Assembly: GCA_963725145.1 (NCBI GenBank)
Contig: CAVRXL010000013.1
Coordinates: forward strand, 620,001 to 684,000
Origin: DATAEE01 sp963725145
Lineage (GTDB): Bacteria; Acidobacteriota; Vicinamibacteria; Vicinamibacterales; 2-12-FULL-66-21
DNA: 64,000 nt
Direction: 5' to 3'
Made by a program: the position numbers and the translations under genes. The first letter of the stretch is position 1. Every line of letters begins with the position of its first letter. The notes beneath the pieces were generated by a model. That model searched no databases, was not told where the DNA came from, and was given only the letters and a program-made list of their open reading frames with translations. Positions 7,952-17,147 of this stretch are shown here, one piece after another.

Positions 7952-9063
7952 TTCTCAGACGCACGGGCCAGCGGATCGCGCTGCCCCGTCCGCCCCTCGA
8001 GCTCGTTCGCGATCGTGTCGTACGCCAATTCTGCGATCAGCTGCTGGCCCTCTCTGCTTGGATGCATCGTGTCCCAGAACAAGGGATTCCGGTCGCGCTG
8101 GTCGAACATCGCGTCGAGATCGACGACAGGAACGTCGAGCGTCGTCCCGACCGTACGGATGGCGTTGTTGTACGCCCTGTGCAGGCTCAGAAACCTGGGC
8201 ACGCTGTAGGCGCCGGGAAAATACGGGAAGAAGACGTTCCGGCGCTGCAATTCGTCACGGTCCATGTCCGGTCTCACGACCGTGGGGAGCGTGAAGAGCA
8301 TCGCCTGTATGCCATTGTCCCGGAGGACGGCGATCATCGACTCCAGGTTGTCCCGGTAAGTCGACGGCACGAAACTGTCGTAGGCGCGAGCCTCGCTCTC
8401 GTCACGGCGATCCCCGGGTCGGAACAGCAGCGGTCGTAAATGAAGGAACATCGTTTTTCTGTAGGCCTTGATCAGATAGCTGTTGTCCATCGCCCTCGCG
8501 ACGGCGGCGTACCTGCCCGTCGCGGAGGCGTTGCCTGGGTCCGTCTTCATGAGGTCATTCCAGCCGATATAGATGGTCACGAGCTGAGGTCTGTATCTGA
8601 TGATTTCGTGCCTGAGGCGCTCGAGCGCAAACGTCGAGTTGTAGCCCTCGATGCCGGCGTTGAGAACCTCGAATGGTTCCCCCGATCTATCAGCGAGGAG
8701 CTCCTGCAGGATGCCGGGGTATGCCAGCCGCCAGAACCCTTCCGAGAACGTGCAGGAGTCTCCGATGGCAATGACCCTGTGGACCCCTTCCACCGGACGA
8801 TCGGGAAACTCCGGGCCGACAAAGCCCCTCGAATTGATCAGGAACTCGTTCCCGTCCGCGGCCATGTAGCGAGTATTTGGAACCAGTTCCAGTCGGCCTG
8901 CGGCTGCGTTGTACCGTTCGTACTGTGTACGAAAGTAGTAGGCCCACACTCGTATGGCCACCTCGGCAGCGCTCAACAGGGACGTACAGATGATGAGCGA
9001 GAAGAGCAGCTGCTTTTTGAAAGACAGGTCGCGGCTACGCTCGCGTGCGTCCATGATATTCAT
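7948..9063 (-). CDS. SGNH/GDSL hydrolase, membrane-anchored
   Basis: 371 residues. One N-terminal membrane segment (KQLLFSLIICTSLLSAAEVAIRV) anchors an extracytoplasmic SGNH domain. The four family blocks are visible: block I AIGDSCTFSEG (Ser nucleophile), block II Gly in GIEGYNS, block III GWNDLMK (Asn), block V DTMHPSREGQ (Asp and His). In polysaccharide loci such enzymes add or remove O-acetyl groups on the glycan. It overlaps the glycosyltransferase by 4 bases downstream and the O-antigen ligase gene by 29 bases upstream. Whether it is an esterase or a transferase is not determined. Confidence 0.88.
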   Translation of the reverse strand: MNIMDARERSRDLSFKKQLLFSLIICTSLLSAAEVAIRVWAYYFRTQYERYNAAAGRLELVPNTRYMAADGNEFLINSRGFVGPEFPDRPVEGVHRVIAIGDSCTFSEGFWRLAYPGILQELLADRSGEPFEVLNAGIEGYNSTFALERLRHEIIRYRPQLVTIYIGWNDLMKTDPGNASATGRYAAVARAMDNSYLIKAYRKTMFLHLRPLLFRPGDRRDESEARAYDSFVPSTYRDNLESMIAVLRDNGIQAMLFTLPTVVRPDMDRDELQRRNVFFPYFPGAYSVPRFLSLHRAYNNAIRTVGTTLDVPVVDLDAMFDQRDRNPLFWDTMHPSREGQQLIAELAYDTIANELEGRTGQRDPLARASEK

Positions 9064-10348
9064 CTCGATCCCAACGGCCCTGATTCGGCAACCACCCGCC
9101 GGCCAGCCGGTCCATGGTCGCTTGCTTCAGAGCCACGGCCATCGCGGTAAGAATCCAGAAGTGCGAGTAGTAGAAGATAGACACGGTTGCGCCGCACACG
9201 AGCACACCCAGGAAGCTGCCGACGATCGCCCGCTCGTAACCTCGAGCGTGCCTGAGATCGTCCTCGTCCCCGCGACTTGCTCTCGCGACGAATCTCAGGT
9301 CTGCATGATTTCGGTAGAGCACAGCCCCGAACGCAATGAGCCCTGCGAGCCCCAATTCGGCGACCAACTCGAAGTACATGGAGTGCGTCACGGCATTAGC
9401 CGCCAGCGATCGTTGGTATCTCTCGAATTGCTCCGACGATTGGTACTCCCCTGCATTCCACACGAAGTTGCCCGGGCCAACGCCCGTGATCGGGTTGTCC
9501 TCGAACATTCTCAAGGCAATCGTCCAGAGATCCAGCCGGAACTCGATTGTCTTCTCGCGCATATCGCCGATGCTCTTCATCTCCGTCCAGTACGCCGGTG
9601 TCGCGGACACGGCTATCGTGGCCGCCAGCGCCGGCCCGACCAGGTACACCGGCGACGCCTTGGGTGAACGGAGGATGCAGTACACGAGTACGACCGCCAG
9701 GCCCAGGAAGCCGCCGCGCGAGTAGCTCACGATAACCGTCGTGACAAAGATTCCGCTGAGGACCGCGAACAGGACTTTGGTGAGGACGCGTCTGGCCAGA
9801 AAGATCGAGAAGTATGCGAATGGAAACGCCATGCACATGGCGGCCGCTACGTAGTTCTCGTCCTGCCAGCCGGGCCCGACACCGTTGTGGGACATCGCAT
9901 ACAGCGCGACGTACAGGAATGCACCGACCAAGGCATGAATGAACGCGGTGAGCTTCCGAAAGGACGTCACGAAGTGGAGCAAAGGTATGCACGTACCCAC
10001 GAGAGTCACGGTAAAGCTGTAGGTCTGCCAGAACGCTGAATAGGTGTTGACGGCCAGGACTGTACCGAAGCACATGAGCGCGATGAGCACGAAGAAGTAC
10101 GCGACCTGTGGATGCCAGGTCTTGTTCCGCGCGCACACCCAGCCCATGAACAGGAGGGATGACAGGACCATCGGAATACTCAGCGGATTCGCGGGCCGAC
10201 CGTACTCGAAGAACGGATACACGAGCAGAAGGGCCACGTAGAATCCAATCCCGTCCTCTTGCATCGCTCCGGCGACTCGGTTCACCAGGCCAAGCTGTCT
10301 TGGCTCGGGAGGAGCAGTGAGCGCCGGCATGATCGCCGTCCGGTGCAT
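9035..10348 (-). CDS. O-antigen ligase / Wzy-type polysaccharide ligase
   Basis: 437 residues from ATG 10348 (MHRTAIMPALTAPPEPR). The open frame runs to 10573, but the extra 75 residues overlap the DUF5989 gene and are Arg/Pro-rich, so the later ATG is preferred; ATG 10330 is also possible. About ten hydrophobic segments and a large periplasmic loop with ITGVGPGNFVWNAGEY and TAVTHSMYFELVAELGL-type sequence mark the Wzy_C/WaaL superfamily. It would join or polymerise undecaprenyl-linked glycan units at the periplasmic face. It sits between the SGNH gene and the 50-residue membrane protein gene. Sequence alone cannot separate polymerase from ligase activity. Confidence 0.88.
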   Translation of the reverse strand: MHRTAIMPALTAPPEPRQLGLVNRVAGAMQEDGIGFYVALLLVYPFFEYGRPANPLSIPMVLSSLLFMGWVCARNKTWHPQVAYFFVLIALMCFGTVLAVNTYSAFWQTYSFTVTLVGTCIPLLHFVTSFRKLTAFIHALVGAFLYVALYAMSHNGVGPGWQDENYVAAAMCMAFPFAYFSIFLARRVLTKVLFAVLSGIFVTTVIVSYSRGGFLGLAVVLVYCILRSPKASPVYLVGPALAATIAVSATPAYWTEMKSIGDMREKTIEFRLDLWTIALRMFEDNPITGVGPGNFVWNAGEYQSSEQFERYQRSLAANAVTHSMYFELVAELGLAGLIAFGAVLYRNHADLRFVARASRGDEDDLRHARGYERAIVGSFLGVLVCGATVSIFYYSHFWILTAMAVALKQATMDRLAGGWLPNQGRWDRDEYHGRTRA

Positions 10349-10398
10349 GGCTGATTCTGGCTGGGGTGACAGACGTGCGGTGACTGGCTGGCGAGTGC

Positions 10399-10551
10399 CT
10401 AGAACAGCGTGTAGATGAAAGGTGCGACGGCGGAACCCTGCGTCAACACGATCAAGACGCCGAAAAGCAGCAGGACGACGAAGATAGGCAGCAGCCAGAA
10501 CTTCTTTCGGTCCCGCATGAAGGCCCACAGGTCCAAGACCAATTCGCCCAT
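10399..10551 (-). CDS. DUF5989-type small membrane protein
   Basis: A 50-residue gene, ATG at 10551 and TAG at 10399-10401, with a GGAG six bases before the start. It begins MGELVLDLWAFMRDRKKFW and has one membrane segment (LPIFVVLLLFGVLIVLTQ), ending in SAVAPFIYTLF. This matches the DUF5989 family from memory: a soluble WxFxRxRKKFWL head and a single helix ending in an APFIYTLF-type tail. Such proteins lie in polysaccharide or modified-sugar clusters, often beside carbamoyltransferase or SxtJ-like genes. Here it lies 43 bases after a GT4 gene and 50 bases before the O-antigen ligase start. Function is unknown; a small subunit or regulator of a membrane glycan enzyme is a guess. Confidence 0.85.
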   Translation of the reverse strand: MGELVLDLWAFMRDRKKFWLLPIFVVLLLFGVLIVLTQGSAVAPFIYTLF

Positions 10552-10594
10552 TCGGACTCCTCCTGTCGTTCAATCAGTACTGGCGCGCTTCCCA

Positions 10595-11719
10595 TCAGGA
10601 TGGCAATTCTTCATAGACCTCGACGTACCGGCGGACCATCTGGGAAACGTCGTACTCGGCGGCGGCTCGACGACGGGCGCGTTGACCCAGTTCGCGCGCG
10701 CGCTCCAGGTGTCTCAGCAGTCCATCAATGGCCGCGGCCAGCGCGCGCGGGTCGCCGGCCTGCACGAGGACTCCAGACTCGCCGTCCGCCAGCGCATCGG
10801 CCACGTCGCCGACGTCGCTCGCCACGATGGGACAGCCGGCGAACATCGCCTCGAGGAGCGCCAACGGCAGCCCCTCGGAGAGCGATGGAAGCACGAAGAC
10901 ATCGGCCGAGGCGAGGATCGCAGCAATGTCCTTGCGGAGACCAAGGAGGTGAACCCGCTCCGCGACACCGCGGTCGCGCGCTTGTGCAGACAGCGAGCCC
11001 GCCAATTCTCCTCGTCCGGCAATGGCAACGTGCAGCGTGGGATGACGGGTGACGAGCGACGCCAGCGCATCGACCAGGTGGCAGTGCCCCTTGACCGGAT
11101 AGAGATTGCCGACCGATACCAGAAGCCGATCGTCCGGGCCGAGGCTCAATTCATCGCGCAGCGTGGTCGGTCCCGGCCGCGCGTGTCGCACGCCGTTGGG
11201 AATCGTCGCAATGCCCGAGGGTCGGATGCAGAGATCCCGCCTCAGTCGCCGAGCAAGGGACTTCGACACGGCGACCGTTCGGCCACTCAATGCGACCGCC
11301 GTCCGCAGCGCAAGGCGCCGGCGGACACGGTCCGAGTAGTAACGACCGCCGTGCATCGTGATGACGTGCGGGACGCCGGCGCGCCAGGAGGCCCAGCCGC
11401 CGTAGACCGCCGTCAGGAACTCATGGCTATGGGCGAGGGTGATTCGATGCCGACGGAACGCACTTTCCAACGACCCCACGCACGCCGGCGAAATCCGCCG
11501 CTCGTGGCGGAAGTATTCGACCGCAACACCCGACCCTTCCAGCTCACGCGCCAGCCAGCCTTCGCCGTCGGCCGGCACGAAGACGACACTCTGAGCCCCG
11601 CAGGCCTGCAGCGCCGTCGCAAGCTGTACCACCACGCGCTCAGCCCCTCCGGGGCCGTCCGATCCGATTAACTGTGCAATCCGAAGCCACGACAGATCGC
11701 CAGCGGGACGCAGCATCAT
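10595..11719 (-). CDS. Glycosyltransferase family 4
   Basis: 374 residues with both GT-B halves. The N-terminal half shows IAQLIGSDGPGGAERVVVQLA, the Gly-rich acceptor-side motif of GT4. The C-terminal half shows LVSVGNLYPVKGHCHLVDAL, HLLGLRKDIAAILASADVFVLPS and the EX7E motif in SLSEGLPLALLEAMFAGCPIV. It is a cytoplasmic or membrane-associated retaining sugar transferase. Its start overlaps the polysaccharide deacetylase stop by 4 bases. The specificity is not readable. Confidence 0.92.
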   Translation of the reverse strand: MMLRPAGDLSWLRIAQLIGSDGPGGAERVVVQLATALQACGAQSVVFVPADGEGWLARELEGSGVAVEYFRHERRISPACVGSLESAFRRHRITLAHSHEFLTAVYGGWASWRAGVPHVITMHGGRYYSDRVRRRLALRTAVALSGRTVAVSKSLARRLRRDLCIRPSGIATIPNGVRHARPGPTTLRDELSLGPDDRLLVSVGNLYPVKGHCHLVDALASLVTRHPTLHVAIAGRGELAGSLSAQARDRGVAERVHLLGLRKDIAAILASADVFVLPSLSEGLPLALLEAMFAGCPIVASDVGDVADALADGESGVLVQAGDPRALAAAIDGLLRHLERARELGQRARRRAAAEYDVSQMVRRYVEVYEELPS

Positions 11720-12699
11720 GACCTCCGGCGGCCATGGAATCCGGCCGTCCAGGCTTCAAACGCGGCCTCGGAAATCGCGGCGGGGATGTTTATCCTGCGC
11801 AGGCACCATGGATCAGCGAGCGCGCCGTTCAGGCCGTCGTCCAGGGTGAGGCCTGCCCGATAGCCGGCCGCGTGGACCACCGCACGGACGCGTGCATCCC
11901 AGTGGCCATATGGATAGGCGAAGAATTCGGGGCGGACGCCCGTCGCGCGGTGCACCACCTCCCGGCTTGCAACGACTTCGTATTCGAGCTCGCGGTCGCT
12001 GAGGGTCGGCAGCGAGCGATGGGTGGCGGAATGTGCACCGAGATCGATTCCCCGCCCCAGTGCCTCGCGCATGATCGTCCAATCTGCCGGCCGATGCGAC
12101 GCAGGGACGCGTCGAGTCGCGGAAGGTGCATTCCGGGCCAGTATCCTCTCGCCGTCTCCACGCAGGTCTTTGAGCCATTCGTGCCGGCGGTCCGGGCTGG
12201 CCGACTGAACGATCTCCGGTTCGTCCCACCAGAACGGTTCGCGACGGCCCACCGCGTCGGCAACGACGAACACCGTGGCCGGCATGTCGAGCGCCTGAAG
12301 GATCGGCAGCGCGTACGCGAACACGCCTTCATACCCGTCGTCGAACGTGATGGCCGCCATCGACCGCAAAGACTGGCCAGTCGTCAACCTGTGGATGAAT
12401 TCGCGGAGGGGCACGACCTTGTAGTGGTCACGAAGCCAGCGCATCTGTCGTTCGAAACGCTCGCGCGGCAGATGCAGGCCAGGATCGCCGGTGCCGGCGT
12501 CGAAGGTCGGGACGACGTTGTGGTAGCAGAGAATCGCCCCCGCGTCCCGGAACCGTCGTTCGAGCGCCGTGAGGCCAAGCCCTCGGAGGCTGCCGTAGTA
12601 GAGTGTCGCCCCGAGGCGGACGGCTTGAAGATGTTGCAACGCGATATCCCGTCTAGTGGGTCGTCGCGGGGGCGGGTGCGAGATTGCCGGACCAGGCAT
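11716..12699 (-). CDS. Polysaccharide deacetylase (CE4)
   Basis: 327 residues. The NodB-type domain is clear: AILCYHNVV, the metal/catalytic Asp pair in AAITFDDGYEG, and the His-Ser-x-x-His block HSATHRSL (metal ligands), then FFAYPYGHWD and a late AGLTLDDGLN. It would remove N-acetyl groups from the glycan or an intermediate. No signal peptide is evident at this start, which lies 47 bases inside the preceding glycosyltransferase gene; no later ATG is available before the conserved domain. The downstream glycosyltransferase overlaps by 4 bases. It is one of three deacetylases in this locus. Confidence 0.88.
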   Translation of the reverse strand: MPGPAISHPPPRRPTRRDIALQHLQAVRLGATLYYGSLRGLGLTALERRFRDAGAILCYHNVVPTFDAGTGDPGLHLPRERFERQMRWLRDHYKVVPLREFIHRLTTGQSLRSMAAITFDDGYEGVFAYALPILQALDMPATVFVVADAVGRREPFWWDEPEIVQSASPDRRHEWLKDLRGDGERILARNAPSATRRVPASHRPADWTIMREALGRGIDLGAHSATHRSLPTLSDRELEYEVVASREVVHRATGVRPEFFAYPYGHWDARVRAVVHAAGYRAGLTLDDGLNGALADPWCLRRINIPAAISEAAFEAWTAGFHGRRRS

Positions 12700-13924
12700 T
12701 CGCCAGGGTCAGGTAGGTGTCGACCATCTCCCGCCCGATCGCGTCCCAGCTGTAGAGCCGTTCTGCCGTGGCCCGGCCGCGCTCGCCCAGTCGGCGGCGC
12801 AGCGCTTGATCTTCGAGCACGGTCGAGATGGCGCGCGCGAAGGCTTTCGGGTCATCCCGGACGAGCACGTTGTCTCCGTCGACTGCCTCGAGACCTTCGC
12901 ATCCAACCGAGGTGCTGACGACCGGCTTGCCCATTGCCCAGGCGTTCAGGATTTTCAGTCGAGTGCCACCGCCGACCCTGAGCGGCACAATGTGGCACGC
13001 CGCATCGCGCATGAACGGCCGCACGTCCTCGACGTACCCGGTGAGCTCGACGCCTCGCTCGCGGTAGTGCCGCTGCTGTTCACTTGACGCTCTGCCGATC
13101 CAGCGCGCTGGCACACGCGCTTCCGACGCCCGAAGACAGGGCAGAATCTCATCGCAGAAAAAGTCGAGCGCGTCGAGATTCGGGAAAGGAGTGGTTCCTC
13201 CGACGAACGCCAGGCCGGTGCCCGGCGCGCCATCGGGCCGAAACTCCTCGATGTCCACGCCGTTCGGCACGACGTCGACGCGCGAAGCCGGGGCGATGCG
13301 CTTCACCAGCGCGCGATCCTGATCGGAGACGGCGACGTTCAACGCCACGCGTCGGCACCAGGAGCGCTCCACGTCTTCCCGCAGCCCGGCCTGATAGTTC
13401 AGGTACGCCCGTCGCCAGCCGCTCCGCTCGACGGCGGCGCGCCGCCGGAGAAGGACCGGTTCCACGTCGTGATGGACGCAGACGACCGGAACGCCGCCGC
13501 AGGCCGGGAGGTAGCGCGCCAGGTCCAGGCTGTCGACGTGGACGAGATCGAAGGACCTCGACGTCAGGACGTCGTCGAGCCGCCGGCGAAAGGCGCGCGA
13601 GTCGTACAGGTACGTCGTGTAAACCTTCCGTGAAGCGAGGCTCCGGAGGTGATCCCACACATATCGAACGCGGCTATGCAGCTGCGGAATCGCAAAGACC
13701 TCCACGGCGGCGAACCGACCCAGCGCGTCGCGACCCGCGGCGATATCCCCGGCCGCGCAGTTGCCGAGTGTCCGCGACCGCTCGAAGCAGAGCGCGGTCA
13801 CATCGAATGCGCGAGCCAGCAGCCGAAGCACATGGAACGTCCTGATCTGCGCCCCGCCGTCCGGCGGGTAGGGCAGCGTCTGGCACAGAAACAGAAGCTG
13901 CGGACGCGACGTCAGATGTTCCAC
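12653..13924 (-). CDS. Glycosyltransferase, exosortase-A-associated TIGR03087-like
   Basis: 423 residues using GTG at 13924, 13 bases inside the end of asnB. The open frame continues to 14236, but that part is an antisense-like shadow of asnB. The start LLFLCQTLPYPPDGGAQIRTFHVLRLLA resembles the TIGR03087 family of XrtA-linked sugar transferases (PYPPxxGxxIRxxHLLR). The GT4 donor half shows FVGGTTPFPNLDALDFF, GYVEDVRPFMRDAACHIVPLRVGGGTRLK and MGKPVVSTSVGCEGLE. It is a cytoplasmic retaining glycosyltransferase. Family name is from memory; the GT4 fold is certain. Confidence 0.88.
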   Translation of the reverse strand: MEHLTSRPQLLFLCQTLPYPPDGGAQIRTFHVLRLLARAFDVTALCFERSRTLGNCAAGDIAAGRDALGRFAAVEVFAIPQLHSRVRYVWDHLRSLASRKVYTTYLYDSRAFRRRLDDVLTSRSFDLVHVDSLDLARYLPACGGVPVVCVHHDVEPVLLRRRAAVERSGWRRAYLNYQAGLREDVERSWCRRVALNVAVSDQDRALVKRIAPASRVDVVPNGVDIEEFRPDGAPGTGLAFVGGTTPFPNLDALDFFCDEILPCLRASEARVPARWIGRASSEQQRHYRERGVELTGYVEDVRPFMRDAACHIVPLRVGGGTRLKILNAWAMGKPVVSTSVGCEGLEAVDGDNVLVRDDPKAFARAISTVLEDQALRRRLGERGRATAERLYSWDAIGREMVDTYLTLANAWSGNLAPAPATTH

Positions 13925-15861
13925 TGGGCCCTCCAGGCCTGAAACATGATGACGGCCCAGAGCGCGCGGCCCGCCGGGCGTCGAGCCTCCTGTACCTCGC
14001 TCCAGGCGCGGGCAACCGGCGCCGGGTTCAGCAGGCCGCCCCTTTCCAGATCGCCGTCGGAGAGCAGACTGCCGGCCCAGGCACGAAGCGGTCCCCGCAG
14101 CCATCGATCGATCGGCACCGAAAACCCCATCTTCGGGCGTTCGACGATGTGTCTTGGCACCCGCCGGTAGAGGGCCTGACGCAGTATCCATTTCCCGAGA
14201 TTGCCGCGCAGTTTGAGCGAACGCGGCAATCGCCACGAGAACTCCACGACTCGATGATCCAAAAGGGGCGCGCGAACTTCCAGGCTCATGGCCATGCTCG
14301 CCCGATCGAGCTTCGCCAGCAGATCGTCCGGCAGATAGATCGTCTGGTCGGCGAGCATCATGCGATCCAGCAGGTGCGCCGGCTCGCTTCCGTTGAGAAT
14401 CCCGCCGTTCTGGTCCTCGGTGAAGTGACCGTTCACCACCAGGCCGTCCGTCTGCTGCCAGGCCGACAGCAGGGAACGATACATGTCGCCGACCGAGTCG
14501 GCGCTCATGAGATTGCTCAGCTTGTGGATCCGTTCGCCGAAACGCTGCTCCGGCAGCCCGGGAATCAAGGCGCCCGTCAGCCGGGACAGCCGGTCCCAGG
14601 TCGCCGGCGAGACGCTCCCGATGCCTGCGGCGACGCGCTGGCGGACGGCCCGGGGAACACGAATCACGCGCGGGAGCACGCTCCCGCCGTGAACGTAACG
14701 GTCGTAGCCGCCAAACAGCTCGTCGCCGCCGTCGCCAGACAGCGCCACCGTGACGTGGCGGCGGGCCAGCTGAGAGACGAGCAAGGTCGGCAGTTGCGAT
14801 GGGTCGGCGAGCGGCTCGTCAAAGACTTCCGGCAGGCGTGGGATCAGGGAGTGGACGTCCTCGCCAGTGAGGCGCAATTCGGTGTGGTCGGTGCCCAGGT
14901 GCTGCGCGACACGGGCCGCGTGTCCAGCCTCGTCGAATTCCTGTTCGACGAACCCGATGGTGTACGTCTTGACCGGTCGGTTGCTCGTCGCCTGCATCAG
15001 AGCGACGATCGTGGAGGAATCGATCCCGCCGGACAGCAGCGCGCCGAGTGGAACATCCGAATACATCCGGCACTGGACCGCGTCGGCCAGCAGCGCATCG
15101 AACCGATCGATCGTTTCGGCCTCCGTGGCGGCGAGAGGCGTCTCCAGCCCTCGCAGCGCGACATCGCGCAAGGACCAATACGGCTGCGGCGCAGGCAGCG
15201 CACCCCTCGGATCGGACACGGTGAGGATGTGCGCGGGGAGGAGCTTGATGGCGCGCTGGAAGATGCTCTTCGGCGCCGGGATGTAGAGGTACCGGAAGTA
15301 GCTTGCGAGCGCCGCCCGATCGATCGAGCGGTCGAACGACGGGCCCACCAGAAGCGCCTTCAGCTCCGAACCGAACATGATCAAACCAGGCTCGCTGTAT
15401 ACGTACAGGGGCTTCTTGCCGAGTCGGTCTCTGACGAGCGTGAGCTCTCGCTGCCGAGCATCCCACACTGCGATCGCGAACATTCCGACGAAACGGCGCA
15501 CCGCGTCTCGAATACCCCATTGCTCGAACGCTGCGAGGATGAGCTCCGTGTCCGACTGTCCACGAAAGCGGTGCCCATGCTGCTCCAGCTCGTGCCGGAG
15601 ATCCCTGAAGTTGTAGACCTCCCCGTTGAAGACCATGACGAAGCGCCCTGAGGGCGACCACATCGGTTGATGGCCGTGTTCAGACAGATCGATGATCGCA
15701 AGCCGGCGGAAGCCCAGGGCGACACCCGCGTGCGCGTCTACCCACACGCCGCTGTCATCCGGACCGCGGTGGGCGATTGGTCCGATCATGCGCGCCGCAT
15801 GATCGGTCAGCTCGTCCCGGTCGAATCCGGCCGTCGTCAGGATGCCTGCAAAGCCACACAT
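13912..15861 (-). CDS. asnB: Asparagine synthase-type amidotransferase
   Basis: 649 residues, the usual length. The N-terminal glutaminase begins MCGFAGILT with the required Cys2 nucleophile, then GFRRLAIIDL, VFNGEVYNF and the DTELIL segment. The C-terminal synthetase has the PP-loop SGGIDSS and later LSGDGGDELFGGY. It uses glutamine ammonia to amidate a carboxyl group via an acyl-adenylate. Copies inside polysaccharide loci (XrtA-associated TIGR03108-like) are thought to amidate a uronic acid or aminoacyl group on the glycan rather than to make asparagine; that role is inference. It starts 2 bases after the stop of the upstream SGNH-like gene. Confidence 0.93.
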   Translation of the reverse strand: MCGFAGILTTAGFDRDELTDHAARMIGPIAHRGPDDSGVWVDAHAGVALGFRRLAIIDLSEHGHQPMWSPSGRFVMVFNGEVYNFRDLRHELEQHGHRFRGQSDTELILAAFEQWGIRDAVRRFVGMFAIAVWDARQRELTLVRDRLGKKPLYVYSEPGLIMFGSELKALLVGPSFDRSIDRAALASYFRYLYIPAPKSIFQRAIKLLPAHILTVSDPRGALPAPQPYWSLRDVALRGLETPLAATEAETIDRFDALLADAVQCRMYSDVPLGALLSGGIDSSTIVALMQATSNRPVKTYTIGFVEQEFDEAGHAARVAQHLGTDHTELRLTGEDVHSLIPRLPEVFDEPLADPSQLPTLLVSQLARRHVTVALSGDGGDELFGGYDRYVHGGSVLPRVIRVPRAVRQRVAAGIGSVSPATWDRLSRLTGALIPGLPEQRFGERIHKLSNLMSADSVGDMYRSLLSAWQQTDGLVVNGHFTEDQNGGILNGSEPAHLLDRMMLADQTIYLPDDLLAKLDRASMAMSLEVRAPLLDHRVVEFSWRLPRSLKLRGNLGKWILRQALYRRVPRHIVERPKMGFSVPIDRWLRGPLRAWAGSLLSDGDLERGGLLNPAPVARAWSEVQEARRPAGRALWAVIMFQAWRAQWNI

Positions 15862-15863
15862 GA

Positions 15864-17147
15864 TCAGCGAAGTGGGATTGTCGTCCCTCGAACGAGACGG
15901 GTCGCCAGTAGCGCAGCGCGGTGGCCAATTGACGGCCGGTCGCCGCGAGGATGAGCCGTCGTGAGATCAGCGCGATCGCCTCGACAGGCATCGTCAGCAC
16001 AGGTGGCTTCGCTCGACTCGTGCGGACGCACGATGGTGTCGGCGACGGCAGCCGCCAGAGCACGCGCGCCCGCGGGAGCGAGGTGGAAGCAGTCGTAATA
16101 GGTCCTCAGGCTTTGCTCCAGAATCGGTTTTGGATCGAACTGCTCGACACCGAGCGCCCTCGAGACCGCTTCCGCCCGCACGTCCAGCAGGGCCATCAAC
16201 CTGCAGAACACAGCGTCGGAATAGTAGGCGGTGACTTTTTGACGCCACGGCTCCCCGATCCCGGCGTGCCACATGCGGGCCGCTTCTTCCGGCGTGTAGT
16301 CCTTGTCGAGCCACGGTTGTCGGACGACGAGTACCCGATCGGCGTGTCGCTTCGCGGTTGCGAGGGCCCGTCGAAGATGGCGCTCGAAATGGTCCAGCAT
16401 CGGGGTCGGTTCCGGCATCGTGGCGCGCATCTCGGTCGCCCGCGCCCGCATCGCCCGGGCCTGTTTCATCCAGGTCCCGGCGCGCTCGTCCACCTGCACA
16501 GAGCGGAACCAGCGAATGCGCAGCCTTTCCAGCAGGTGTACCAAGGCGAGGTTCCTGGGTTTCCAGTCGAACGGTCCCTCCGGATGGCACTTGAACAGGT
16601 CCGACGTCCGCACACCAGGTGGCGGATAGGGCGGCGCGCCATGCTGCAGCCAGCGTGAGACGTCGCTCACGCCCACGAGCACGACAATCAACTGAAGGCG
16701 AGGATACCGAGGCAGCACTCGTTCGAAGATGCAATCGAGGGCCTCCGTTCCCACCCCGGACCTGCCGATGTTGCCGACATGCACTCTGTGGGCTTTCAAT
16801 TTCCGCAGGCATTCCGGCCGTTCGAGCAAGCGCTGGAGGGCGCCGGGCCAACTCGTGTCCTGATCGAGGAGATAGCCTTCGGGGTTACTCCCGCCAGCCA
16901 CCAGTACGCGGTACAGTCCGTCGACCGAGCGCGGCGCCTCGTCGCCGCGCTCTCCGTCGGCGTTGACGTCGAATCGAACCAGGGACTCAATCTCCGGACA
17001 GACGTCTGACGCGGGGCGCATCCGGAGACGCAGACCCGGCTGAAACACGTAGTAGTCGCGCCGATAGCGCAGCCACCACCGGGCACCACACTCGGCGGCG
17101 ACCACCAACGTGGCTGACGCCAGGACGACCCAGAGAAGATCAACCAC
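15864..17147 (-). CDS. SGNH-like membrane-anchored protein (GGS variant)
   Basis: 427 residues from GTG 17147 (VVDLLWVVLASATLVVAAECGARWW), which has AAAGGA about ten bases upstream and overlaps the FemAB-like stop by 8 bases. An ATG at 17198 gives a longer, less likely N-terminus. One membrane helix is followed by an SGNH-like domain: block I is VLVAGGSNPEGY (GGS instead of GDS), block II Gly in NIGRSGVGTE, block III is degenerate (VGVSDVSRW, Asp where Asn is expected), and the DxxH pair is in DCFHLAPAGA. An O-acyl-transferring or esterase role on the glycan is likely, but the changed block III leaves activity open. The last ~45 residues are disordered and Arg-rich. Confidence 0.75.
   Translation of the reverse strand: MVDLLWVVLASATLVVAAECGARWWLRYRRDYYVFQPGLRLRMRPASDVCPEIESLVRFDVNADGERGDEAPRSVDGLYRVLVAGGSNPEGYLLDQDTSWPGALQRLLERPECLRKLKAHRVHVGNIGRSGVGTEALDCIFERVLPRYPRLQLIVVLVGVSDVSRWLQHGAPPYPPPGVRTSDLFKCHPEGPFDWKPRNLALVHLLERLRIRWFRSVQVDERAGTWMKQARAMRARATEMRATMPEPTPMLDHFERHLRRALATAKRHADRVLVVRQPWLDKDYTPEEAARMWHAGIGEPWRQKVTAYYSDAVFCRLMALLDVRAEAVSRALGVEQFDPKPILEQSLRTYYDCFHLAPAGARALAAAVADTIVRPHESSEATCADDACRGDRADLTTAHPRGDRPSIGHRAALLATRLVRGTTIPLR

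Noticed and set aside
10349..10573. N-terminal extension of the O-antigen ligase
   Set aside because: It overlaps the small membrane-protein gene, is Arg/Pro-rich and non-hydrophobic; ATG 10348 fits the family.
13925..14236. Long N-terminus for the TIGR03087-like glycosyltransferase
   Set aside because: It runs within asnB in another frame; GTG 13924 directly precedes the conserved start.
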